This document shows positions 44,001 to 52,399 of a stretch of DNA of 55,351 nucleotides, piece by piece. Where the stretch lies: contig JACQFQ010000016.1 of the NCBI GenBank assembly GCA_016199985.1, positions 1-55,351 on the forward strand, given 5' to 3'. Made by a program: the position numbers and the translations under genes. Under the pieces are notes generated by a model. That model was given only the letters and a program-made list of their open reading frames with translations, was not told where the DNA came from and did not search any database. Position 1 is the stretch's first letter; the number at the start of each line of letters is the position of its first letter. The DNA is from Verrucomicrobiota bacterium. GTDB taxonomy: Bacteria > Verrucomicrobiota > Verrucomicrobiia > Limisphaerales > UBA11320.

Positions 44001-47000
44001 ATTGAGCTGCGCAACGTCGGCGCTCTCGCTCTCGACCTGACGGGCGTTCGATTCGTCAATGGGATCTCTTTCGATTTCACGGGGGCCGCTGTGTCCAATC
44101 TGGACGTCGGCGCGCGCGTGGTCGTGGCGAAGAACCTCAACGCGTTCAAGTCGCGCTACGGGGCGCGGCCCAACGTGGTCGGCCCCTACCTCGGCTCTCT
44201 CGACAACCAGAACGGCGAGTCTCTCGACTTGGTCGGGCGCTATGGGGAGCCGATCCTCAGCTTCCGTTATAAGCCCGGCTGGTATCCCTTGACGGACGGC
44301 CCCGGGTTTTCACTGAACCTCGCGGATGAATCCAAGGCGCCTTCTGATCCGAACGCGGCCGCCGCGTGGACGCAAAGCGGCGTCGCAGGCGGAACGCCAG
44401 GGCAGCCCGCCGCGGCCGCTCCGGCGATCGCTCCCCTGGTGATCACCGAGATCGTCACCGCCGAGACAGGCAAGCCCGACTCCGTCGAGATTCACAACCC
44501 GGGCGCCGCCCCGGTGAACCTCTCGGGTTGGTTCCTGAGCGACAGCTTTCAGGATCCCAAGAAATACGTGTTCCCCCAGGGCTCCCAGATTGCGGGCGGC
44601 GGATATCTTGTCGTGAAGGAGACCGCCTTCCATGCGGATCCCGATCTGGGATTCGGGCTCAATGCGCTGGGGGACCAGATCTATCTGTTCTCGGGCGACG
44701 GAAAGGAGCTGACCGGATATGTGGACGGCTTCGCGTTTGGAGGCGCGGAGAGCGGAGTGAGCTTTGGCCGGTATGTCGTTCCTTCCACCCAAAAGGTCGA
44801 TCACCCGGTGATGGCGGCGGTGACACTGGGCCAGCCCAACAGCGTTCCCAAGATCGGCCCCGTGGTCATCTCGGAGATCCATTTCCACCCGCCGGATGTG
44901 TTCGTCAACGGCGCGTACTGGGACAACCAGGAGCACGAGTTTGTCGAGGTGCGAAACATCACGGGGAGCGCCGTGGACTTTTTCGACGCCGCGAATCCCG
45001 CAAACACCTGGCATCTTCGCGGCGCGGTGCGCTTTGATTTTCCGAGGAAGTTCACGCTGCCCGCGGGCGGGAGGGCTCTGATCGTGAGCTTCGATCCCGT
45101 CCTCGAGCCGGCCCAGCTCCAGGGATTCCTGTCGGCGCATCATCTCTCCGCTTCCGGCGGGCCCTTGATCCTGGGTCCCTACAGCGGCAAGCTCGACAAC
45201 TCTTCCGACAGCCTCCGAATGAACCGCCCCGGCGCGCCCGTCCCCAGCGATGTTCCAGGACAATTTGACGTGCCCAACATTCTGGTCGATCAGGTGGACT
45301 ACGACACCGGATACGGTGGCATCGCCGCCGCCGATGGCGCAGGCGCTTCCCTGCAGCGGCGCGACATCCATGGATATGGCAATGATCCCGCGAACTGGTA
45401 CGCGGCGGCTCCGACCCCCGGCTCGGATGGCTTGGCGGGTCAGGCGCCGGCGATTCTTCAGGGCCCCTCGCCTTTTTCCGTCATCGCGGGCCAGAGCGTG
45501 AAACTGAGCGTGAAGGCCACGGGGCCCGGGGAGCTGAGCTACCAATGGATCTTCGACGGGGTCGCGAAAGTCGGGGCGACTCAACCCGAGCTTGTCCTCA
45601 ATCCGGTCGAGGAGCGTCATGGCGGACGATATCAAGTGGCGGTCTACAACGCGTACGGCAGCGCGGTGAGCGTTGAAGTTCTGGGCGTCGTCCATCTGCC
45701 TCCCGGCGTTCTGACGCCTCCGTCGCAGGTGGTCGTTCGGCCCGGCGACGCCGCGGATCTCTCGGTGACAGCGAGCGGCGACGGCGTGTTGGCCTATCAG
45801 TGGATGAAGGATGGATCGCCCATCCCTGGCGCCCGGGGAACGACTCTGAGCCTGTCGGGGCTACAGCCCAAGGCCGATGGCAATGCCACGAACGGTCTTT
45901 ACACGGTGGCGATCACCAGCGAGTTCGGCTCCATGACCTCGGCCCCCGCGCCGGTGCTCGTGTTCGGCAAGCCTTCCTTCATCGCGCACCCTTTCTCCGT
46001 CGTCGCGGTCGCCGGAGACACCGTCACGCTCCACGCGCGCGTCGCGGGATCCTGGCCGATGAATTATCGCTGGCGTCGCAACGGCGTCACCGTTCAGAAC
46101 GGCAACGTGAGCGCAAGCGACGGTTTCCTGACTCTCTCAAACGTCCCCTCTCTGGCGGCGGGCACTTACACCGTTCAGGTCACGAACCTCCTGAAGGACA
46201 CGATCACGAGCAGCAACGCGACCGTTGTTGTTTTGCTGGACGCGGATGGGGACGGGATCGCGGACGCGTGGGAATCCGCGAACGGGCTCAACGCGTCGAA
46301 CCGCGCCGACGGCGCTTTGGACGCCGACGGCGATGGCGTCAGCAATCACGACGAGTACATCGCGGGATCCGATCCTCGGGACCCCAAGAGCTTTCTGAAG
46401 CTCACCCTGGAGATCAGCCCGGCGGGGCCGCGGTTGTCGTTTGGCGCGGCCGCCGATCGAACCTACAGCATTCAGATGATGGAGATGGCCGGTGGCGGCT
46501 TGTGGCAGACCCTGACGAGCTACGGCACATCCACTGTTTCCCGAGTCGTCACCTACCAGGATCTGCTGCCTCAATCCTCCAGTCGGCTGTACCGCGTGGT
46601 TGCTCCGCGGGCCGTTCCGGACCGCGCATGGGCGCCGATCATTCTCCAGGGGCCGAAATCAGCGAAGGTCGTCGTGGGCCGTCCGGTTGCCTTCGAAGCG
46701 CAGGCATCGGGCTCTGGCGCGGTGAGGTATCAATGGAACTTCAACGGAAAACCGATCCTTGGCCGCAACGCATCCGCGCTGGCCATTGCCGCGGCGGCCC
46801 TTTCGGACGCCGGCGATTACTCCGTGACCGTGTTTGACGACAGCAGTTCGACAACCACGGTCCCAGCCCGTCTCGTCGTGCTGGAGCAGCCGGTGCTGTT
46901 GGAGTCCCCCGCCAGCCAGGTCGTTTCCGCGGGATCCAGCCTGCGGCTTGTCGTGAGAGCCACGGGCAATGATCCTTTAAGCTACCGTTGGTTTTTCGAC

Positions 47001-47153
47001 GGGGTTCGCATCGATGGCGCCACCGGGCCCGCATTGGACATAGCGAAGGCCGCCTCAAAGAATTCCGGCCGGTACGTGGTGGTGGTTTCGCATCTCACCT
47101 CCAGCGGAGTGGTGTCTGTCTCGAGCGAGCCCGCCGAGGTCGTGGTGCAGTAG
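41043..47153 (+). CDS. Giant secreted CotH-kinase/lamin-tail/Ig-domain protein
   Basis: A ~2,036-residue exported protein; ATG 41043 opens the signal peptide (LLSLRAILALAFLVASASSS), with an in-frame GTG six bases upstream. Order by approximate residue: lamin-tail domain 37-150, beta domain 170-345, chitobiase-type C-terminal domain near 398, CotH kinase-like domain 470-850 (HWMVESSKQVDGYR near 710, IWDYNLSYGN near 741), a second chitobiase-type domain near 900. Then follow lamin-tail domains from 960, 1133 and 1274, Ig-like domains from 1468, 1559 and 1643, two Asp-rich calcium-binding repeats (DADGDGIADAWE, DADGDGVSNHDE) at 1733-1775, a short module at ~1787-1856, and two more Ig-like domains. 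CotH proteins phosphorylate proteins; the target here is unknown. Confidence 0.9.
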   Translation: MRALCLCSCRLLSLRAILALAFLVASASSSWSQGTVLITEFMANNGGSSLDEDAASSDWIELFNAGATTVNLQGWRLTDNPSLPSQWVFPATNLPPNRYLIVWASTKDRRLPGKPLHSNFNLSKGGEYLALSSPDGAVVSEFVFGPQEPDVSFGLGADVIGTNVLFSAGASVRAFVPTADIGTNWIRQAFDDSSWTLGASGVGFDSSADPVQFDSLIGLNVEALMTGATPKRTSVYVRAPFNIADLGAVGGLQLLLRYDDGFVAYINGQEIARRNAPATARFNSFATVARTNAEAIKPEAFLAPRIEQVLQTGANVLAIHAINRSTTDPDLLILPELQSLQIRYQTNVPRYFSVPTPGGANTPGAPAIAASPRFSLPGAIYTNAIQLALSSPEPGAVIRYTLDRREPTETSAIYSNAIPISTSMVVKARVFRPGNLPSHIEAQHYTFLDNDAREFTSNLPIIVISTHGQGIVDADEIQSGVRVFPTFRGRSSLKAEPEFNGFCGVAQRGSSSTQFPKPSLSFETRDSTGDDFAVSLLGMPANSDWVLYAPYTDKTFMRDALAYELSAEMGWWAPRYRFVEVFVDSGGKLSMAGDYYGIYVLLEKIKRGPHRVDIEGLGPQDNALPDVTGGYIFKKDRLDNGDSGFNTTHYGSFAFVDPKEQQITPAQKNYLVGFMNAFEKSLYGSEFNRKGSTNHYANYIDPDAFIDNHWMVESSKQVDGYRLSTFLHKDRNGLLKMLPIWDYNLSYGNANYLEGWISEGWYYVQYLDTDSYPWFQRLFDDSDFKQRYIDRWYTLRKDVFKTGNLVNIVDRWTKLLGEAQDRDFKKWPRLGTYVWPNADDDWPNTTLVGHVGYMTNYIARRFTWIDRQWVSPPSLSQPAGKIQAGTSLEISSTLGANVTLYYTTDGSDPRASGGQPSTRARVYKTPLLLNGNARVVTRAFHRTNSWSAVSAATYFTEIPRLIVTELMYHPDGTTTNAAWNSGDFEFIELRNVGALALDLTGVRFVNGISFDFTGAAVSNLDVGARVVVAKNLNAFKSRYGARPNVVGPYLGSLDNQNGESLDLVGRYGEPILSFRYKPGWYPLTDGPGFSLNLADESKAPSDPNAAAAWTQSGVAGGTPGQPAAAAPAIAPLVITEIVTAETGKPDSVEIHNPGAAPVNLSGWFLSDSFQDPKKYVFPQGSQIAGGGYLVVKETAFHADPDLGFGLNALGDQIYLFSGDGKELTGYVDGFAFGGAESGVSFGRYVVPSTQKVDHPVMAAVTLGQPNSVPKIGPVVISEIHFHPPDVFVNGAYWDNQEHEFVEVRNITGSAVDFFDAANPANTWHLRGAVRFDFPRKFTLPAGGRALIVSFDPVLEPAQLQGFLSAHHLSASGGPLILGPYSGKLDNSSDSLRMNRPGAPVPSDVPGQFDVPNILVDQVDYDTGYGGIAAADGAGASLQRRDIHGYGNDPANWYAAAPTPGSDGLAGQAPAILQGPSPFSVIAGQSVKLSVKATGPGELSYQWIFDGVAKVGATQPELVLNPVEERHGGRYQVAVYNAYGSAVSVEVLGVVHLPPGVLTPPSQVVVRPGDAADLSVTASGDGVLAYQWMKDGSPIPGARGTTLSLSGLQPKADGNATNGLYTVAITSEFGSMTSAPAPVLVFGKPSFIAHPFSVVAVAGDTVTLHARVAGSWPMNYRWRRNGVTVQNGNVSASDGFLTLSNVPSLAAGTYTVQVTNLLKDTITSSNATVVVLLDADGDGIADAWESANGLNASNRADGALDADGDGVSNHDEYIAGSDPRDPKSFLKLTLEISPAGPRLSFGAAADRTYSIQMMEMAGGGLWQTLTSYGTSTVSRVVTYQDLLPQSSSRLYRVVAPRAVPDRAWAPIILQGPKSAKVVVGRPVAFEAQASGSGAVRYQWNFNGKPILGRNASALAIAAAALSDAGDYSVTVFDDSSSTTTVPARLVVLEQPVLLESPASQVVSAGSSLRLVVRATGNDPLSYRWFFDGVRIDGATGPALDIAKAASKNSGRYVVVVSHLTSSGVVSVSSEPAEVVVQ

Positions 47154-47290
47154 GCGACCGGTTGGGGGGATGGACTGGATGAGGCGATGGCGGCCGCGCG
47201 TGAATCGACGCCTCGATTTCGCGTCACGGACCATTTTTGAATGGTCTCCAGGGATGTGTTGTCCATTATCCGCCTGGCTCGGCCCTCCCG

Positions 47291-47310
47291 GGACAGGCTC
47301 AAGCCTGTCC
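47291..47310. repeat. Inverted repeat before the polytopic membrane gene
   Basis: GGACAGGC-TCAA-GCCTGTCC, an 8-bp perfect stem with a four-base loop, 27 bases before the membrane gene start. No U-tract follows. It may be a dispersed intergenic element; related half-sites (GAGCCTGTCC) occur near 1019 and 52304. Confidence 0.45.
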
Positions 47311-47336
47311 GGCTGCCGTCGATTATAACTGAGCGA

Positions 47337-48938
47337 ATGAATAGTAACGTCGCGTTACCACGGAATGTCATCATCTACGGGCTGTGTATCCCCCTGGCGA
47401 TGCTGATGGGCTACCTCCTGACGACGCCCCTGGACTTTGTGTCCATGATCGGGCTCGCGTCTGTCCTGGGGCTTCTGCTGGTTCCGGTCCTGTTGAAGTG
47501 GCATCACGCTCTTCTCATCGTGAGCTGGAACGCGGTGATGGTTGTCTTCTTTCTGCCGGGGAGGCCGCAATTCTGGATGGCGCTGACCGCGACCAGCATC
47601 GTGTTCTCGATCCTCGACAGGATCATGAACAAACAGAAGCGCCTGCAGACCGTCCCGTGGCTTACCGCGCCGGTCGTCGCCTTGATCCTGGTGATTCTGG
47701 TGACAGCGAAGCTGCGCGGAGGCATTGGTTTGAGCTCGATCGGATCGGGCACTTTCGGCGGGAAGAAATACATGGAAGCCCTCCTCGCCCTCGGTGGCTA
47801 CTTCGCGCTGTCATGGCAGAAGGTTCCGCCGCACCGGGCGGTTCTTTACGTGTGCCTCTTCTTCCTCTCCGGTCTTACGAACGCCGTCAGCAATCTCGCC
47901 TACTCGCTTCAATGGTACTGGCTGTTCTGGCTGTTCCCCGTGGACGCCGCGGTGTTGCAGATCCAAGCCGATTACAACGTCACGGATCGGGCGTTCAGTC
48001 GCCTGAGCGGCGTGGCTTTCGCCTGCATGGCGCCATTCTGCTTTCTTGTTGTGCGGCATGGCATCAAGGGGCTCTTCGACTTCAGCGAGGGCCTGCACCT
48101 CTTTCCATTCCGACGCGGCAGCACTTTCCATGTGACACAGCCGTTCCGCCTGATCTTCTTCGTCGGGGCGATTGTCTTGAGCATGTTCGGCGGGTTTCGG
48201 TCGATGCCCATCATCTTCGGCCTCATGTTCGTCCTCCAGTTCTTCATCGAGCGTTTGCACAAAACGCGCCTCGCGCTGATCCTTGTGATGTTTGGCGTGC
48301 TGCTGATCACGATGGCCGCTCCGTTCACCGATCGACTGCCTCTCGTCGTGCAGCGAGCCGTCGCTTATCTGCCCGTGAAGCTCAACCCCTCGGTTCGCTA
48401 CGACGCCTGGGCATCGACCGATTGGCGGCTCCGCATGTGGCAAGTGGTTTATGACGAGCTCCCGAAATACCTGTGGCTCGGGAAGGGATACGGCGGCAAC
48501 GCCACGGACCTCTACCTCGTCCGGGAGTCCAAGCGCCGGGGCTTCATCAGTGATTTTGAGGGCTCGTACATCGCCGGCGATTACCATAGCGGACCGCTCT
48601 CGGTGTTGGTGCCCCTGGGAGTGGGAGGAGCGTTGGCGTTCTTGTGGTTCCTCTGCGCGGGAGCTTATGCCCTCTACCGGAACTTCCGCCACGGGTCGCC
48701 GGACCTGAGGCGGATCAATACGTTCCTCCTCACCTACTTTCTCGCGCAGACCCTTTTCTACCTGCTGATCTACGGGGCCTTCACGAACGGCCTCGTCATC
48801 TTCACAGGCATCCTCGGACTGAGCGTGAGCCTCAATGGCGGCGTGGCGCGCGCGCCGAGACCCGAGCCGCTGACGGAGCCCGCTCCGCAACGACCGCGGT
48901 TGTCCGACTCGCCCGCGCTCGCCTCTCCGGTCGGATGA
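47337..48938 (+). CDS. Polytopic membrane protein resembling O-antigen ligase/polymerase
   Basis: A 533-residue protein with about ten to twelve membrane helices and a large external loop (~360-430: LPLVVQRAVAYLPVKLN, WLGKGYGGNATDLYLV, then GDYHSGPLSVLVPLGV). This pattern, with an H-x-G-P segment after the loop, resembles the O-antigen ligase/Wzy family, but I see no decisive motif. ATG 47337 is chosen; an upstream extension is Arg-rich. The C-terminal ~40 residues are Pro/Arg-rich and cytoplasmic-looking. Envelope polysaccharide assembly is inferred. Confidence 0.7.
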   Translation: MNSNVALPRNVIIYGLCIPLAMLMGYLLTTPLDFVSMIGLASVLGLLLVPVLLKWHHALLIVSWNAVMVVFFLPGRPQFWMALTATSIVFSILDRIMNKQKRLQTVPWLTAPVVALILVILVTAKLRGGIGLSSIGSGTFGGKKYMEALLALGGYFALSWQKVPPHRAVLYVCLFFLSGLTNAVSNLAYSLQWYWLFWLFPVDAAVLQIQADYNVTDRAFSRLSGVAFACMAPFCFLVVRHGIKGLFDFSEGLHLFPFRRGSTFHVTQPFRLIFFVGAIVLSMFGGFRSMPIIFGLMFVLQFFIERLHKTRLALILVMFGVLLITMAAPFTDRLPLVVQRAVAYLPVKLNPSVRYDAWASTDWRLRMWQVVYDELPKYLWLGKGYGGNATDLYLVRESKRRGFISDFEGSYIAGDYHSGPLSVLVPLGVGGALAFLWFLCAGAYALYRNFRHGSPDLRRINTFLLTYFLAQTLFYLLIYGAFTNGLVIFTGILGLSVSLNGGVARAPRPEPLTEPAPQRPRLSDSPALASPVG

Positions 48939-48957
48939 TCCGCGTCCCGCCGCCGGG

Positions 48958-51048
48958 TCAGCGCGAAGGCGCTCTCCATGACTCGTCGAAGAATCCTTCC
49001 GAGGCAACCTCTCCCGCAAACCGGCTGGTGGCGGGCTTCGAGACATCCAGGATCGCGTAGTCGGGGAGCTTTGCCACTTGGCGGGCGTTGTTGAGATAGT
49101 CGTATTCCCGGAAGGTGAAGCCGCTGTTGAGCACCACGTAGCGCGCGGGGTTCAGCGGGTTCGGGAAGATGAGGGCGGGCATATGACGCGTTGCGTCCCA
49201 CTCCGATCCGCCGAGCCGGAGCTTGCTCTTGTCCCACTGGATCGGCAGCGACGGCAGAATGCGCTCCAGGATCTTGTTGCTGCCCGGATCGCCCCAAAGA
49301 ACGAGGTTGTGAGCCGCGATGTCCTTGTCGCTGACGTCGCGGTCCTCCTTCACCCTCGCGTCGCCGCGGAAATGCCGCCGCCAATGTTCCACCGCGTGCT
49401 GGAATTCGCCCTGCGCCCAGTCGCGGGTCGTTCCGTGCCAGCCCTCGCCGCTGGGCTTCACCATCAGGAAGCTCTCCATGAAGGCGTCGTCAATCGGACC
49501 CTGCAAGTTGTGACGCTTGCGCAGCCCTTCGGTGGCGGGCGTGTTGGGGGCGCGAACCTTCCATTCGCCGCCGCGCTTCTCGAATCGCGCCAGCCAGCTT
49601 CGATCGGATGCCGGCTTCGCCGCCATCAGAGCCTGTCCGTCGATCGAGACCTTGGGGCTTTTCAACGGATCGAGCGCGCAAAACCCCGCGGGCATCTCGA
49701 GGGTGAGCTCCGCGACGTTCCTGGTCGTCACCTCCACCCCTGCGTCGCCCTGCAGAGAGGCGTCGACGCGTGTTTCCTGCCAGTGATGTTCCAGCGCGTC
49801 CACGGTGACCCACGCCATCTGGTTGTATTTGAGCGTCCAGGTGGCGAAGCGCACATGACGCGGCGCGATCTCGCGTCCCCGGGCCACGATCGAGTCGATG
49901 CGACGGTTGATCTCCGCCTTGGCGTCCGGGGTGTAGTGGTGCCCGGCCTTCGCGCCGATCACGTGCGTGAGCTCCAGGCCCTCCCGCGACGCGGCCTGGA
50001 CCATTATGTCAGCAGCCTGCTTCTGCGAGTCGTTCTCGCCGCTGTAGACCACGGTGGGACAGTGGGTGAGATTCACGACATAGTCGGGGCAGTCGTACCA
50101 GTGCCACAGCGTTTGCTCGGCCGCGCTGGGTTGGAGGGACTCCTTCTGGAAGATCTTGAGGAAATCGGCGGTTTCGGAGAATCCCGCGCCCGGGGCGGAG
50201 GCCGCCCATCGGCTCGCATGGTGAACCGTCATATGCCAGCACGCGGCGCCACCCAGGGAGAAGCCGCGAACCACGAGGCGATTGGCGTCGATGGGATAGT
50301 TGCGCTGGGCGTGCTCCAGCGCTTCGAAGGCGTCCACCTCGCCCGCCAGCTTCTGGCCGTTGCAGTAGCGGCTGTAGGGATGGAGAACGAAGGCGTCCTT
50401 GGGCGTGAACTCGCCGGCGGAGCGCTGGAGATCGCGGATGAAGCTGAGTTCGGTCAGTGTCTCCCCGCGTCCGTGAAACCAGAAATCAAGCCGATGCTGC
50501 GTCGCGGCGCCGGATTGAAACGACGCGGGCACGACAAGACCGTAGGGCTGGACGCTTCCATCCAGACGGGACGCGTATCCGCGGACAATCAGCCCGGTCG
50601 CAGTGGTCCATGGCGAGCGTCCCTCGCGCAAATGACGCGCGCGCTCGAGGCCCTGTCGCAGCAGATCCTTGGCGAAAGCGACCTCGTTGGTGGGGTTGTA
50701 GAATTCGTCATTCTGCAGCGCCCAGGCCACCGCTTTGTGGAAAACCTGAACGTCGGGGAGCAACGCCATCAGGGGCGGACGGTTGGCGAGCTCACGGCCG
50801 AGGGAGGAGATCTCCTGGCCCAACTCCGCGACGCCGCGCTCCAGCTCGGTCCGATCTGCCTCGGCGATGGGCTTTCCCGGCGGCGGCTGTCGTCGGACGT
50901 TTTCGGCTTTGTTGTCCGCGACGCCGTCGGCGCAAGCCTGCCGCAGGGAGCAGGCGCCGACGAGCAGGGCGGCGAGGATCCAACGGTTCGCGGGGAACTT
51001 TGAGGTTGAGGCGGCGGGACGATCAGAGCGGCATTGAGACGCGTTCAT
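48958..51048 (-). CDS. Exported alpha/beta-hydrolase (prolyl-oligopeptidase-like)
   Basis: A 696-residue exported protein. The N-terminal signal (WILAALLVGACSLRQACADG) contains a lipobox-like LVGAC, so it may be a lipoprotein. Residues ~165-400 form the hydrolase: nucleophile Ser264 in RGFSLGGAACWHM, an Asp in YSGENDSQKQ and the His of AGHHYTPDAK. A further ~290 residues form a second domain (LVLWGDPGSNKILERILPSL ... MPALIFPNPLNPARYVV) seen in large peptidase-like relatives of Verrucomicrobia and Planctomycetes. Esterase or peptidase activity is likely; the substrate is unknown. Confidence 0.85.
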   Translation of the reverse strand: MNASQCRSDRPAASTSKFPANRWILAALLVGACSLRQACADGVADNKAENVRRQPPPGKPIAEADRTELERGVAELGQEISSLGRELANRPPLMALLPDVQVFHKAVAWALQNDEFYNPTNEVAFAKDLLRQGLERARHLREGRSPWTTATGLIVRGYASRLDGSVQPYGLVVPASFQSGAATQHRLDFWFHGRGETLTELSFIRDLQRSAGEFTPKDAFVLHPYSRYCNGQKLAGEVDAFEALEHAQRNYPIDANRLVVRGFSLGGAACWHMTVHHASRWAASAPGAGFSETADFLKIFQKESLQPSAAEQTLWHWYDCPDYVVNLTHCPTVVYSGENDSQKQAADIMVQAASREGLELTHVIGAKAGHHYTPDAKAEINRRIDSIVARGREIAPRHVRFATWTLKYNQMAWVTVDALEHHWQETRVDASLQGDAGVEVTTRNVAELTLEMPAGFCALDPLKSPKVSIDGQALMAAKPASDRSWLARFEKRGGEWKVRAPNTPATEGLRKRHNLQGPIDDAFMESFLMVKPSGEGWHGTTRDWAQGEFQHAVEHWRRHFRGDARVKEDRDVSDKDIAAHNLVLWGDPGSNKILERILPSLPIQWDKSKLRLGGSEWDATRHMPALIFPNPLNPARYVVLNSGFTFREYDYLNNARQVAKLPDYAILDVSKPATSRFAGEVASEGFFDESWRAPSR

Positions 51049-51164
51049 GTGTGATGGCTTTCAGCCGCCACACTGCCCGGAGGCGCTTCGGTTTGTCAGC
51101 ATAGAACTCCCGAAAACGCCTTTCTTCCGTGCAACACGACCGGAACACAGGCTAAGCTCCGGGC

Positions 51165-52277
51165 ATGCTGCGCTTCGGTTCCCTCGAGCTGAAATCGAAC
51201 CTATTCCTCTCGCCGTTGGCCGGTTACACGAACCTGCCGTTTCGGCTGACCTTGCGCGAGCTGGGCGGATTGGATCTGGCCACCACCGACCTGGTGAACG
51301 CCCGCTCCCTGATCGAGAGGAATCCCAAGGCTCTCAAGCTGATCGAGACCTCCCCCGCCGATCGCCCGCTGGCGGTGCAGCTGTTCGGCTCGGCGCCTGA
51401 GGAAATGCGCGACGCGGCGGTGTATCTGGAGTCGCTAGGCATCGCGTCTGTGGACATCAACATGGGCTGTCCTGTGAAGAAGGTGTGTCGCGTGGGAGGA
51501 GGTTCCGCCATGATGACCGAGCTCGACAAGACCGTGAGCCTGGTCCGCGGGATGGTGGAGGCCGTCAAGATTCCCGTCACCGCCAAGATGCGCTTGGGTT
51601 GGGATGACGACAACATCACCGCGCCGCAGCTTGCCCGCGCTCTCGAGGACGCTGGCGTCGCCGGGGTGTTCGTCCATGGTCGAACGCGGGAGCAGGGCTT
51701 CAGCGGAACAGTGAGCCTGGACGGCATTCGCAAGGTCGTGGAGGCGGTGCGCTCCATTCCGGTTATCGGCAACGGCGACGTCACCACGCCGGAGGCCGCG
51801 GCCACGATGATTCGCGAGACCGGATGCGCGGGCGTCAGCATCGGCCGCGGCGCGTTTTACAATCCATGGATCTTCCTTCATTCCCGCCAGCGCCTCGACA
51901 CGGGCGAGTCGCCCCCGGATCCGGGGTTCGACGAGCGGGTGCGCGTGATGACGCGGCATCTGGAGCTGATGACGCAGGTGTTCGGGGAGGCGCATGGATG
52001 CCGGATGTTCCGGAAGGTCGCGCCCTGGTACTCCAAGCGGTTTGGCCCGGTGAGCGAGTTCAACAAGCGCGTGGTTCAGCTCGCCTCGCGAGCCGAGTAC
52101 GACTCTATCCTGGAGAACTACATTCAGTGGCGCCGGCAATTCCTGGATGAGCGCGGCGAGCTCAAGCCCCAATATCGTCCATCGGCCTTGGTCTCGTCGT
52201 TCATGAGAGACCGGGAGCCCGAGTCCGCGCGGCGTTCGGTCATCCCCGTCCCCAAAGGCCCCGTCGAGGTGTGGTGA
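51165..52277 (+). CDS. dusB: tRNA-dihydrouridine synthase, DusB-like
   Basis: A 370-residue FMN enzyme reducing uridine in the D loop of tRNA. Visible are the N-terminal LFLSPLAGYTNLPFRLTLRE, the catalytic Cys in DINMGCPVKKVCRVGGGSAM, the Lys of TAKMRLGWDD, FVHGRTREQGFSG and IPVIGNGDVTTPEAAATMI, all typical of Dus proteins. The C-terminal helical domain ends near 340. DusB is the closest guess among Dus subfamilies. Confidence 0.92.
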   Translation: MLRFGSLELKSNLFLSPLAGYTNLPFRLTLRELGGLDLATTDLVNARSLIERNPKALKLIETSPADRPLAVQLFGSAPEEMRDAAVYLESLGIASVDINMGCPVKKVCRVGGGSAMMTELDKTVSLVRGMVEAVKIPVTAKMRLGWDDDNITAPQLARALEDAGVAGVFVHGRTREQGFSGTVSLDGIRKVVEAVRSIPVIGNGDVTTPEAAATMIRETGCAGVSIGRGAFYNPWIFLHSRQRLDTGESPPDPGFDERVRVMTRHLELMTQVFGEAHGCRMFRKVAPWYSKRFGPVSEFNKRVVQLASRAEYDSILENYIQWRRQFLDERGELKPQYRPSALVSSFMRDREPESARRSVIPVPKGPVEVW

Positions 52278-52399
52278 GGAGCCATCGTTCCCCCTCCTGC
52301 CTGAGCCTGTCCACGCATCGTTTCTGAAACCAGGGAAGAGAGGGAGGCAACGCGGCAAAGGGCTCGCGTTTGCGCTCTGGAAGAGGTTGGATATGCCTC

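Noticed and set aside
47291..47310. Inverted repeat as terminator of the CotH gene
   Set aside because: It is over 130 bases past the stop, has a four-base loop and lacks a U-tract.
49078..51003. 641-residue plus-strand open frame opposite the hydrolase
   Set aside because: The minus strand has a signal peptide and GFSLGG nucleophile; the plus-strand frame has no recognisable feature.
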